A stretch of 64,000 nt of DNA, taken from Solibaculum mannosilyticum (GTDB taxonomy: Bacteria; Bacillota; Clostridia; Oscillospirales; Acutalibacteraceae). Below are positions 52,564 through 61,560 of the stretch, one piece after another (positions within the stretch are counted from its first letter, which is position 1; every line of letters starts with the position of its first letter). A program made the translations under genes and the position numbers. The stretch lies in NCBI RefSeq assembly GCF_015140235.1, contig NZ_AP023321.1, positions 1,416,501 through 1,480,500 on the forward strand. The letters run 5' to 3'. The notes under the pieces were generated by a model, which worked only from the letters and a program-made list of their open reading frames with translations, searched no databases and was not told the DNA's origin.

Positions 52564-53295
52564 CTAATTTTCACTTTCATCCATAAAATTTTGATACCGC
52601 TCTTTGGCTTGAGCATACATCCTCCGGCTGATCCCTATTTCTTCGTTTGTATGAAGCATAAATACATGAGCTTTGGTATCCAAACAGCGAATCATATGCA
52701 TATTTACCAGATAGCTCTGATGGCATCGCAGGAAGAATGATGGCAATCGTTGCCCGATGTCATCCAGCTTTGCGGTAAAGTAATATTTCTGATCACTGTT
52801 CGCACGGTATAAAGTGACTTTTTTTGCACTGCTCTCAAAATAACTGATTTCATCATAAGGGATCCGCATCTGTTCCCCTTCGTATTTAAACGAAAAATAG
52901 TATTTCTTCTGGATGGCTTGGTGATACCGATCCAATTTTCGGATGGTTTCAAATACTTCATCCCGATTCTCTGGATGCTCTATGTAGCCCGATGGCCTTA
53001 AAATAAGGGTCTGGAGGAATTTTTCTTTTGAACCGCCCAGATTCACCCACGAGGCGTTCAGATTCCTTCCTCTAAGCCAAGTTACCAAACGATTGGCTTT
53101 TTCAAATTCAGAAAAATCCAATAGATAAATGTCGTCCTGGCCGGAGGATTTCTTTAAATATGCCACTGCATTTTGATAGGTATAACAGGCCGTCAATTCA
53201 AACGTATGACGCACGTCATGAAAATAATGGACGACGGTTTCCTGAATCTTTTTCAATGTTTCAACATGATAATAAAGAATAAATACACGTATCAT
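52564..53295 (-). CDS. LytTR-family transcription regulator with atypical receiver
   Basis: This 243-residue protein has a receiver-like N-terminal part (1-125) and a C-terminal LytTR DNA-binding domain (about 135-235: FSFKYEGEQMRIPYDEISYFESSAKKVTLY and FLRCHQSYLVNM). The phospho-acceptor position looks kept (D in IYLLDFSEF), but the acidic pair near the N-terminus is replaced (ILYYHVE) and the conserved Lys region reads GYIEHPE, so regulation may not be by standard phosphorylation. No kinase is adjacent. It lies directly upstream of the first Hsp70/RCC1 gene in the same direction and probably controls that operon. Confidence 0.88.
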   Translation of the reverse strand: MIRVFILYYHVETLKKIQETVVHYFHDVRHTFELTACYTYQNAVAYLKKSSGQDDIYLLDFSEFEKANRLVTWLRGRNLNASWVNLGGSKEKFLQTLILRPSGYIEHPENRDEVFETIRKLDRYHQAIQKKYYFSFKYEGEQMRIPYDEISYFESSAKKVTLYRANSDQKYYFTAKLDDIGQRLPSFFLRCHQSYLVNMHMIRCLDTKAHVFMLHTNEEIGISRRMYAQAKERYQNFMDESEN

Positions 53296-53546
53296 ACTGT
53301 TTCTCCCTGGCTTTTGATTCAGTATACTTTTTCTTTTAATCGGTTTAATATCGATATATTTCTCCTTTTCAGAAGAAATTCCTCTTTTATTTTACCTTAA
53401 AAATGTGGAAATTTCCAGTTCTAAAACGACGTTCTTTTTCTATATCGTATTAAATTTTTATAAAAACTCTTTTTTATCCAAAATAGCCTAAAACTTAAAC
53501 TTAGCTCATTTGGTCGTTTATTTAATAAAGTTTTTAGACTTTCATA

Positions 53547-53575
53547 TTGCATAAAAGATATAAAAATATTATAAT
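53547..53575 (+). promoter_or_regulatory. Promoter of the 2256-residue GH2 gene
   Basis: TTGCAT (53547-53552), a 17-base spacer and a perfect TATAAT (53570-53575). Confidence 0.65.
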
Positions 53576-53665
53576 GCTATTAGCAAATTAGACGTAAATA
53601 TGCCTGTGATTCAGGCGGCATCCGCCCAAGTTGCCTTACGTCTGTTTGGCAAACATTCCCTGTGG

Positions 53666-53704
53666 ATCAACTTGCCCAATCGAATCGGAATCAACTTGCC
53701 CAAT
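53666..53704. repeat. Two 15-base direct repeats in the GH2 leader
   Basis: ATCAACTTGCCCAAT occurs at 53666-53680 and again at 53690-53704, a period of 24 bases (a little over two helix turns). Its position in the transcribed leader suggests an operator or an RNA-binding site. Confidence 0.7.
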
Positions 53705-53796
53705 TATCCAAACAAAATGGAGGTGTCTTATAGGAAAAAGAAGGATCAATCTTGAAACATGGCCATCTAGAAAGAAGCAAAAAGGAGTGAAGACTT

Positions 53797-56700
53797 GTGA
53801 ACATCAGAAAACGAGTGATGGCAATCTTGCTGTCGGTCATGATGGTGGTATCGGCAGTGTTGTCGTCGCCCATCACCCTGGCCGAGGACGACACAGGGGA
53901 TAATCTGGCCCTGTTGCCGGGCAACAGCTTTTCGGCCAAATCCAGCGAAAACGGACGGGGTCCGGAACTGGCCTTTGACGGCGATATGTCCTCCCGCTGG
54001 GCCCAGGACGGCAACGGCGAAGCCGGACGCTGGGTACAGATCACCTTCGCTGAGGAACAGATCGTCAGCAAGACCACCGTTTATTTTGAATCCATGACCA
54101 AGGGATACGTGACCAATCCCGTGCTGGACGGCAAATTTGAAATCCAGTATTCCGACGACGGGTCCCAATGGAACACCTTGGTTCTGAAGGATTCCTTTAC
54201 CAACGAGGAAAAGACCAGTAAAATCGTGTCGCTGTCCTTCGACCCGGTCAGCACGCGGTATATGCGCATCTATTTCCCCGAAAGCCAATTCTGGCTGAGC
54301 ATCTATGAATGGGAGCTCTATTCGGGCATCACCATCGTTCCGGGCGACACCGGCGCATTGCAGGACCTGGTGGAGCAGGTGGAACCCAAGTATGTGGATA
54401 CCATCCCCTCCCAGTTCAAGATGAGCGCCGTCAACAACTACAAAAACGCTTTGGACGACGCCAAGGACGTTTTAGCCATGACCATCCCTCCCGAACAGGC
54501 CGACATCGACGTAGTCTACAACGCCTTGGACGCGGCCGTCAAGGGGCTGGAGGACAACCGCACCGTCTTCCCCGACGCCCTCAAGGCCACCCCGGCGGAG
54601 GATTGGAACGAGCTCTTCAACAATCTGGACAACCCCGATGAGGACGATTGGCGCGCCGGCGACGGCATGGTATCGGTGCCCCTCAACGGCGTGGACGCCA
54701 TCGGTAGCGGCGATGAAAACACCCCTACCGTGTGGATGTTCAGCGACAGCTACGTCTCCTCCTTCAAGGATTTGTCCCAGAGCCTGCTGCTCAACTGGCT
54801 GCAAATGCCCAACCACGTCTTTGCCGAATTTGACGGCGTAACGCCCGACAAATCCAAGCTGGAATTCATTTTCGGCGAGGGCGGCGACAAATCCAAATTG
54901 CGCAATCCCCCCACCGAGAACGACGAAGGCGGCACATCCAACGTGGTGCCTGAGATGTTCTGGATCCAGGACGGCATCGCCATCGGCGATCATTTGTACG
55001 TCCTGTCCGGCCACGAGGACGCCCTGGGCGGCGGCGAGTTCAAGACCACCGGCGTCTCCATGGTGAAATTCCCCATCGGCGAGGACTATCAGGTTGATTG
55101 GGCGGGCTATGAATGGCTGGGCTTTAAAAACGACCTGTTCAGCGATACCCGCATCTTCGCCACCAGCATCCTAGACAACACGGTGGAAAGCGGTATCGAT
55201 CCCGAAAAGGCCGACGGTTACGTCTATCTCTACGGCGCGACCAACGGCGTCTTCGCCGAACGGTGCGCCGTCGTGGCCCGCACCACCAAGGAGAACATCG
55301 AGAATCCCGATCTGTGGGAGTTCTACACCGAAGAAGGCTGGAAGGTCGGCGCCAAGGATAACCTAGACGACACCAAGATCATCACCCCTCGGATGCTTCT
55401 TTCGTCCAAGGTGTCGGTGACCTACTTAAACAGCGGCATCTACGAGGGCAAGTACCTGATGACCTACACCGACGGCGCCTTGTCGGAGAAGATCGGGTAC
55501 ATGCTGGCCGACAATCCCTGGGGTCCCTTTGAGAATCCCACCATCTGCTACGTGGCCCCCGAGATGGAACAGTATCAGAACGAGCTGTATGAATTCGACA
55601 ATCCCGACGCTTGGTACGTCACCTATAACCCCGTAGCCCATCCCCAGCTCTCCAAGGATGGGGAACTGCTCATCTCCTACGACTGCTATGTCTGGGATTC
55701 CAACAAGGATGAGAATCCAAATTGGCACGGCACCGAAACAAACGAGCATTATCGGGAACGTTTCTTCCGCCTGGATCTCAATTCTCTCCAGACGGTGGAG
55801 GAACAGCCCTATACCAATCTGGTGAGCGAGGGCAAACCGGTGACCTCTACCAGCGGGGACCATCCGGAATACGCCACCGACGGCGACGATTTCACCAAAT
55901 GGGAATCCACCGGAGAGGAATCGGTCAAGCAGTTGACCATCGATCTGGAAGAACCCACCGTGGTGGGGCGTTATATCCTCAAACACGGCGGCCTAGCCAT
56001 CGTCAACGACAGCGATAAGGACGCCCGCAATTATTCCAATACCCGCGCCTTTACCATCGAAGTCAGCCTGGACAACCAGAACTGGACCACCGTTGTGGAC
56101 AAGCAGTACAACGCCAGCTTCCAGAACGACGAAAACTTCGATCCCACCCTGGCCCGGTATGTCCGGTTGAGCATCGACCAACCCACTCAGGGCACCATGA
56201 ACAAGGCCTCCCTCTTTGAATTCCAGGTGTACGCCACCGATATGAAGTACTACGACCTGGACGATACCTTGGAGCAGGCCCAGTCCTTCCAGCAGGCAAA
56301 CGATCTGAACCGTTACCCGACCTCGGATGTGGAAGCCTTCCTCGACGCCCTCGACGCCGCGAAACAGTGCGCAGACGACGAGGACGCCGCCATCGAGCAG
56401 AGGATGGAAGCGGCTTTAGACCTCCACAACGCCTTGGACGCCATCGCCGACATCACCTTTGGCGATGTGGATAAGGGCGTCAATCTGGCCTCCGGCAAGG
56501 ACGTCACAGCTTCCAGCGGCGACCATCCTGAATACGCTATCGACGGCGACGACAGCACCGTCTGGAAGGCGGAAAATTCCGATCTTCAGTGGCTGAGCAT
56601 CGATTTAGGTCAGCTCACCGCCATCGACCGGGTCATCCTTCATTGGGGACAGAGCTACGCCCGGTCCTATAACATCCAAGTTTCCCGCGACGGCGAAAAT

Positions 56701-59700
56701 TGGGAAAACGTCTACGATATCTTCAACGCCCCCGGCGGCGTGGACGACATCTTCTTCGCCCCCACCGAAGCCCGGTATGTCCGGGTCTACGGCACCACCA
56801 AGACCGGCGACGGCGATACCCTGTCCGAAATAGAGGTGTACGCCCCCTACGACATGTCGGGAGACGCTTACGTCTCTGCAAGCTCTGCCGACGCCTCCCT
56901 TGCTGTGGACGGCGACGACGCCACCGCTTGGACCTCCGACGGCAAATCCAATCAGTGGATCGGCCTGGATCTGGGCAGCGTGCAGCGGGTCGGAAGCCTT
57001 GGGATCCACTGGGGCGACAGCTTTGCCTCCTCTTATAAGATCCAAGTGTCCGACGACAGTCTCACCTGGACCGACGCCTACACCACCCAAAACGGTCGGG
57101 GCGGCACGGAAACCGTCAACCTCTCCCCTATCACCCCCACCCACTACGCCACCGAGGACGGCACGCGGGACATCAACGTCCAGCACATGACCGCCCGTTA
57201 CATCCGCCTTGTACCGATGGCCGGCGCTGGAGATGACTTCTCCATTGCCGAACTGGATGTGTACGGAAGTCCCGCCCTGGTCATTCCCGACACCCAAAAC
57301 GACACCGCCATTTTGGAGGAAATCTCCTTAAACGACGGATGGAAACTAGCCCGCGTACCCGACATCGACGCCACTCCCGCCGCCGTATCCAGCCCCGGCT
57401 TTGATACGGACAACGACTTGTGGATCGACGCCGTGGTCCCCGGCACGGTGCTGACCAGCTACTATGAGGCCGGCCTCATCGACGATCCCTACTATTCCGA
57501 CAACATGGATAAGCTGGATCAGGACTATTATAACGTCGACTACTGGTATCGCAAGGATATCGACCTTCCCGCCGACTACGCCGGTCAGCGCATGATTTTG
57601 AACATCGACGGCGTCAACTGGCTGTCGGACATCTATGTAAACGGCCAACCCGTGGCCAATCTCATGGGCGCCTTCAAGAGCGAGGAATTGGATGTCTCCC
57701 AGTACCTGGTGCCCGGCGAAGTCAACACCATCGCCGTCAATGTCCACATCTTCCCCACCGGCAAGGATGAGGACCAAACCAGATGGTCCCCCCACTTCAT
57801 CAGCTCCGGCTCTTGGGACTGGATCCCCGCCATTCCGGGCCGCAACATCGGTATTGTCAAAGACGTATCGCTGTCCACCCGTAAGGCCGTGTCGGTGGAT
57901 GCTCCCTTCGTGGCCACTGATCTGCCTCTGCCCAACACCGATTACGCCGATATCCGCGTCTCGGCCGATCTGCACAACAGCAGCAGTCAGGACGTCACCG
58001 GCGTCATCAAGGGCGTCATCAATCCCGGCAACGTCACCTTTGAGCAGGAAGTGACCATCCCGGCCGGCGATACCCTCCCGGTGACATTGGATCACGAAAC
58101 CTTCCAGCAGCTTCGTATCCAGTCTCCTCTGCTGTGGTGGCCCAACGGCTACGGCGATCAGAACCTCTATACCCTGGATCTCTGCTATGAAATCGACGGC
58201 ACCGTATCCCATTCCCAGCAGGTGACCTTCGGTATCCGCGAATACACCTACGACTATACCGACGATCCCGATCAGAACATGCAGATTTCCTGCAACGGCG
58301 TCCGCATTATGGCCAAGGGAGGCAACTGGGGTATGCCCGACGCTATGCTCTCTTGGGGCGATGAGGAATACGATACCGCCGTCAAGATGCACAAGGATAT
58401 GAACTTCACCATGATCCGCGACTGGCTGGGCACCGCCGACTTCGACGCCTTCTACGAAGCCTGCGACAAATACGGCATCATGGTCTACACCGACTTCTGG
58501 ATCCACGGCGCCTATGCGCCCGAAGCCTTCGGCGCCTTCCTGGAGAACGCCTACAACAAATTGGAACGGGTCCGCAACCATGCGTCAGTCGTCATCTGGT
58601 GCGGCGCCAACGAGTGGACTCCCGCCGGCGCACTCAATACCCTGTTGCCTCAAATGGCCGCCGAACTGGACGACACCCGTATCTACATCACCCAGTCCAA
58701 TAAGGACGAGGTCAGCGGCGGCGTGACCTATGCCGTCAACGATCCCGCTTGGTACTACGACGCGGCCAAGGAATCCAAGGGCTTCACCACCGAGATCGGC
58801 ACCCCCGTCATCCCCAACTACGAATCCATGAAGGAGATGATGGAGGAAGAATACTGGTGGCCTCCCACAGATGAATCCAAACCCTTCGGCAAGAACATCA
58901 ATTACATGTGGCAGTACCACGACCTGGGCGGCGCCTCCGACATCGGCAACAAGGGCGCCGAGAAGTACATCAACGAGATCAACAACCGTTACGGCGAATC
59001 GGAAGGACTTGAGGAGTTCACCCTCAAAGCCCAGATGATCAATCTGGAGACCAACAAGGCTATGTTCGAGGCCTGGAACAACTACATGTGGGAGAAGTGC
59101 AGCGGCATCCTGCTTTGGATGAGCCAATCCGCATGGCCGTCCACCGTGTGGCAGACCTACGACAGTTCCTTCGACGTCACCGGCGCCTACTTCGGCAGCA
59201 AGATCGGCAGCGAACCCATCCACGTCCAGTACGACTACAAGAATCACGACGTCAAGGTCATCAACAACACCAACGATACCTTGTCCGGCGTCAAGGTGTT
59301 CACCGAAGTCTACAATCTGGACGGCACCCTCTACGACAAACTGGAAAATACCCTGGATGCTGCCCCGAACAGCGCCAATCAGGTGGTCAATATCGCCACC
59401 AGTCTCAACGGCGGCGACCTGTCCACCGTCCACTTCGTCAAGCTGACCCTCACCGATGCCGACGGCAAAGTGCTCTCCAGCAACTTCTACTGGAGAAACA
59501 AACGGGGTCTCACCGACTATACCGATATGGAGACCCTGCCCGACGTGGCCCTCACCGCCAGCAAGGAAACCACCGTCCAGGACGGCGTCACCAACATGAA
59601 GGTCACCCTGACCAACAACACCGATACCGTGGCCGTTATGACCCGTCTGAAGGTCATGAAGGGCGATACGGAACAACGCGTCCTGCCCACCATGTACGAC

Positions 59701-60567
59701 GACAACTACTTCGCTCTGGTCCCCGGCGAGACCAAGGTGATCAACATCCAGTTCGACACTGAGGATGCCGAAGGCTATGAGCCCACCCTCAAGATGGAAG
59801 GCTTCAACACCACCGCCGCCACCATCGAGGAAGGCGAGAATTCGGCTTGGTACGCCACTTCCGTCGCCCAGCAGTCGGACGGCGAAGAGGGCGGTATCGA
59901 CGTTCTGACCACCGTCGTAAATCCCACCGGTGCCCAGTCTTCGGCCAACGTCGTGGCTTCCGTGTACGATCAAAGCGGTAAGATGCTGTCCACCAGCATC
60001 CAGGAAGTCTCCTTTGCCGACGGTCAAACCAAAGCATCCCTGTGGTTCGGCGCTCTGGATACGGCCGGTCAGCAGGAGGGAATCGACGTCAAGGTATTTG
60101 TTCTGAGCGACAGTGCATCGCCTTTGACCAAGGCGATGGAACCTGTCGTCCAGCCGGTACGGGATCATGAGTTAAACGCCAATTTGGCCTTCCGCAAACC
60201 GGTGACGGCCAGTTCGGTGGGAGACAACAATCCTCCTGAAAACGCTGTGGACGGCAGCCTCAGTACCCGTTGGTCCTCCTCGTATAACGACAACCAGTGG
60301 ATCATGGTTGATCTGGAGGAGGAAACCGAAATCTCCCGGGTGGACCTCTACTGGGAAGCCGCTTATGCAGATCACTATCGCATTGAGGTATCTACCACCG
60401 GCACCGATGACGACGATTTTACCGTGGTGTATGAGGACAGCCAGTCCACCGGCGGCAGTCAGTCCATCGACCTTGAGCCTGTGAAGGCCCGGTATGTCCG
60501 CATCTACTGCATCAGCCGCGCCACTATGTGGGGCAGCTCCTTGCATGAGATCGAAATCTATCGGTAG
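53797..60567 (+). CDS. Giant secreted multimodular GH2 glycosidase with DUF5005-like and CBM32 modules
   Basis: This 2256-residue protein has a signal peptide (1-30), a CBM32-like module (about 32-175), a short helical FIVAR-like part (185-250), a DUF5005-like beta-propeller domain (about 255-665), a CBM32 module (670-810), a second FIVAR-like part (820-885), two more CBM32 modules (890-1160), a GH2 unit (about 1175-2000) and a C-terminal CBM32 (about 2120-2256). Likely catalytic residues are E1606 (in IWCGANEWTP) and E1676 (in IPNYESMKE). It begins at GTG after AAAAAGGAG. Its codons are rich in GCC, GGC and GAC, with clearly higher GC than the neighbours. There is no sortase motif. It likely acts on complex, perhaps host, glycans. 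Confidence 0.88.
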   Translation: MNIRKRVMAILLSVMMVVSAVLSSPITLAEDDTGDNLALLPGNSFSAKSSENGRGPELAFDGDMSSRWAQDGNGEAGRWVQITFAEEQIVSKTTVYFESMTKGYVTNPVLDGKFEIQYSDDGSQWNTLVLKDSFTNEEKTSKIVSLSFDPVSTRYMRIYFPESQFWLSIYEWELYSGITIVPGDTGALQDLVEQVEPKYVDTIPSQFKMSAVNNYKNALDDAKDVLAMTIPPEQADIDVVYNALDAAVKGLEDNRTVFPDALKATPAEDWNELFNNLDNPDEDDWRAGDGMVSVPLNGVDAIGSGDENTPTVWMFSDSYVSSFKDLSQSLLLNWLQMPNHVFAEFDGVTPDKSKLEFIFGEGGDKSKLRNPPTENDEGGTSNVVPEMFWIQDGIAIGDHLYVLSGHEDALGGGEFKTTGVSMVKFPIGEDYQVDWAGYEWLGFKNDLFSDTRIFATSILDNTVESGIDPEKADGYVYLYGATNGVFAERCAVVARTTKENIENPDLWEFYTEEGWKVGAKDNLDDTKIITPRMLLSSKVSVTYLNSGIYEGKYLMTYTDGALSEKIGYMLADNPWGPFENPTICYVAPEMEQYQNELYEFDNPDAWYVTYNPVAHPQLSKDGELLISYDCYVWDSNKDENPNWHGTETNEHYRERFFRLDLNSLQTVEEQPYTNLVSEGKPVTSTSGDHPEYATDGDDFTKWESTGEESVKQLTIDLEEPTVVGRYILKHGGLAIVNDSDKDARNYSNTRAFTIEVSLDNQNWTTVVDKQYNASFQNDENFDPTLARYVRLSIDQPTQGTMNKASLFEFQVYATDMKYYDLDDTLEQAQSFQQANDLNRYPTSDVEAFLDALDAAKQCADDEDAAIEQRMEAALDLHNALDAIADITFGDVDKGVNLASGKDVTASSGDHPEYAIDGDDSTVWKAENSDLQWLSIDLGQLTAIDRVILHWGQSYARSYNIQVSRDGENWENVYDIFNAPGGVDDIFFAPTEARYVRVYGTTKTGDGDTLSEIEVYAPYDMSGDAYVSASSADASLAVDGDDATAWTSDGKSNQWIGLDLGSVQRVGSLGIHWGDSFASSYKIQVSDDSLTWTDAYTTQNGRGGTETVNLSPITPTHYATEDGTRDINVQHMTARYIRLVPMAGAGDDFSIAELDVYGSPALVIPDTQNDTAILEEISLNDGWKLARVPDIDATPAAVSSPGFDTDNDLWIDAVVPGTVLTSYYEAGLIDDPYYSDNMDKLDQDYYNVDYWYRKDIDLPADYAGQRMILNIDGVNWLSDIYVNGQPVANLMGAFKSEELDVSQYLVPGEVNTIAVNVHIFPTGKDEDQTRWSPHFISSGSWDWIPAIPGRNIGIVKDVSLSTRKAVSVDAPFVATDLPLPNTDYADIRVSADLHNSSSQDVTGVIKGVINPGNVTFEQEVTIPAGDTLPVTLDHETFQQLRIQSPLLWWPNGYGDQNLYTLDLCYEIDGTVSHSQQVTFGIREYTYDYTDDPDQNMQISCNGVRIMAKGGNWGMPDAMLSWGDEEYDTAVKMHKDMNFTMIRDWLGTADFDAFYEACDKYGIMVYTDFWIHGAYAPEAFGAFLENAYNKLERVRNHASVVIWCGANEWTPAGALNTLLPQMAAELDDTRIYITQSNKDEVSGGVTYAVNDPAWYYDAAKESKGFTTEIGTPVIPNYESMKEMMEEEYWWPPTDESKPFGKNINYMWQYHDLGGASDIGNKGAEKYINEINNRYGESEGLEEFTLKAQMINLETNKAMFEAWNNYMWEKCSGILLWMSQSAWPSTVWQTYDSSFDVTGAYFGSKIGSEPIHVQYDYKNHDVKVINNTNDTLSGVKVFTEVYNLDGTLYDKLENTLDAAPNSANQVVNIATSLNGGDLSTVHFVKLTLTDADGKVLSSNFYWRNKRGLTDYTDMETLPDVALTASKETTVQDGVTNMKVTLTNNTDTVAVMTRLKVMKGDTEQRVLPTMYDDNYFALVPGETKVINIQFDTEDAEGYEPTLKMEGFNTTAATIEEGENSAWYATSVAQQSDGEEGGIDVLTTVVNPTGAQSSANVVASVYDQSGKMLSTSIQEVSFADGQTKASLWFGALDTAGQQEGIDVKVFVLSDSASPLTKAMEPVVQPVRDHELNANLAFRKPVTASSVGDNNPPENAVDGSLSTRWSSSYNDNQWIMVDLEEETEISRVDLYWEAAYADHYRIEVSTTGTDDDDFTVVYEDSQSTGGSQSIDLEPVKARYVRIYCISRATMWGSSLHEIEIYR

Positions 60568-60640
60568 AAAATCCATTATTTTCTCCAAATCGATTGTTTC
60601 ATCTTTTTCTTCTTCGTGCCCTGTAAAGGACACAAGTCAA

Positions 60641-60684
60641 AAAGAGCGGAAGCGGTTTTTAATACCGCTTCCGCTCTTGCTTTT
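60641..60684 (+). terminator. Terminator after the giant GH2 gene
   Basis: AAGAGCGGAAGCGGT (60642-60656) pairs with ACCGCTTCCGCTCTT (60664-60678), followed by GCTTTT. Confidence 0.88.
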
Positions 60685-60736
60685 CCTCTACTATTTAACA
60701 CAAATAATCCCATTACAAATTAGCTACTTTTCCCTC

Positions 60737-60765
60737 TTGTGTCTATCGATAACCTTTGCTATAAT
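60737..60765 (+). promoter_or_regulatory. Promoter of the phage-tail cassette
   Basis: TTGTGT (60737-60742), a 17-base spacer and a perfect TATAAT (60760-60765), overlapping at the start site with an SOS box. Confidence 0.7.
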
Positions 60766-60772
60766 AAATTTA

Positions 60773-60784
60773 GAACATACGTTC
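60773..60784. promoter_or_regulatory. LexA/DinR-type SOS box
   Basis: GAACATACGTTC is a perfect GAAC-N4-GTTC, the core of the Firmicutes LexA site, placed 8 bases after the -10 where LexA binding would block initiation. DNA damage would then open the tail cassette. Confidence 0.75.
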
Positions 60785-60860
60785 CAAATGGGCACAGATC
60801 AAATTGGAAATGTTCCTCAGCTTTTGTCTTATCTAATTTTTAGGTGAAGCCTTCACTATT

Positions 60861-60884
60861 AGCTGCCTAACGGCGGCTTTTTTC
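60861..60884 (+). terminator. Leader terminator between the SOS promoter and the tail regulator
   Basis: AGCTGCC, loop TAAC, GGCGGCT and a run of T form an intrinsic terminator about 90 bases after the predicted start site and 90 bases before the first gene. It may act as an attenuator or make a short RNA. Confidence 0.7.
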
Positions 60885-60973
60885 AGCTGAGAATTCCCAA
60901 CACAATTGTAAAAATTTATCCAGAGTTTAGGACGTATGTAAAAAACAAAGATCGAAAGGAGAACTGCTATACC

Positions 60974-61378
60974 ATGGAACCAAAAGAGTATTTAAAAAGA
61001 TATCAAACTTCCAATCGCGAGATAAAGGCTCTCATGGATCAACGAAAACAATTGTGGGAGATGATGACCGAATTTTCTGTATCCGCCCCAAAGTCTCCTG
61101 TTAAAGACGATACTCCTGGTTCAATGAGGGACATGATATCGTCTAAGATAACAGATATGGATCAGAGAATCAAGTCCAGAATCGAAGCTTTACAAACTAT
61201 AAAATATGAGATCGAAGATACAATTTCTCATCTACCCGATCGTCAGCGAGAGGTTCTTAGGCTCAAGTACATCAACGGTCTGACCTGGGAACAGATCGCC
61301 ATCGAGCTCAACTATAGCTACCGCAATGTTTTATATCTTCATCGCAAAGCTCTGCAATGCATTCAAAAGTCTGCATAG
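60974..61378 (+). CDS. Phage-type regulator with sigma-70 region-4-like HTH (DUF1492/ArpU-like)
   Basis: This 134-residue protein has a charged helical N-terminal half (1-75, coiled coil) and a C-terminal sigma region-4-like helix-turn-helix: ISHLPDRQREVLRLKYINGL, then WEQIAIELNYSYRNVLYLHRKAL. Such proteins control late genes in phages and prophages of Firmicutes. GAAAGGAG lies 13 bases before the ATG. It is the first gene after the SOS promoter and probably activates the tail genes that follow. Confidence 0.8.
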   Translation: MEPKEYLKRYQTSNREIKALMDQRKQLWEMMTEFSVSAPKSPVKDDTPGSMRDMISSKITDMDQRIKSRIEALQTIKYEIEDTISHLPDRQREVLRLKYINGLTWEQIAIELNYSYRNVLYLHRKALQCIQKSA

Positions 61379-61560
61379 CTTTTCACATAAGATATATGCT
61401 ATCCTGAAGGCGGAAATTCGGGAAACATTTTTCCCACGTTGGATCCGCCGAGGGTTGCCATGGTCCTTTCGGCATTTTCATCTTCTCGCCCACAAACGTG
61501 CTGGAGGCGTTAAACTGCACGGGACATTACGGCCGACGGGCCAAAAACGCGGAGGCTTTG

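Larger units (their letters stand above)
53296..53796. other. Intergenic region between the LytTR gene and the 2256-residue GH2 gene
   Basis: This 501-base region has an AT-rich left half with no gene, a strong promoter at 53547-53575 for the GH2 gene, and a leader of about 210 bases. The leader holds two 15-base direct repeats and short hairpins (such as TTGCC/GGCAA near 53631-53651). No supported small gene is seen. Confidence 0.7.
60568..60973. other. Boundary between the GH2 gene and the phage-tail cassette
   Basis: This 406-base region holds the GH2 terminator, an SOS-type promoter (60737-60784), a leader terminator (60861-60883) and the ribosome binding site of the tail regulator. A 19-codon frame at 60788 (MGTDQIGNVPQ...) lies in the leader but has no ribosome binding site. 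No att-like repeat or tRNA was found. Confidence 0.65.

Noticed and set aside
57346-58581. Long 411-residue open frame on the minus strand
   Set aside because: It mirrors the GC-rich GH2 gene; its protein is a low-complexity Gly/Val/Asp/His mix with no family and no ribosome binding site.
58585-60168. 527-residue open frame on the minus strand
   Set aside because: Another shadow of the GC-rich GH2 gene, caused by third-position GC, with no recognisable domain.
60788-60847. 19-codon frame in the tail cassette leader
   Set aside because: No ribosome binding site and it ends before the leader terminator; conservation would be needed to call it.
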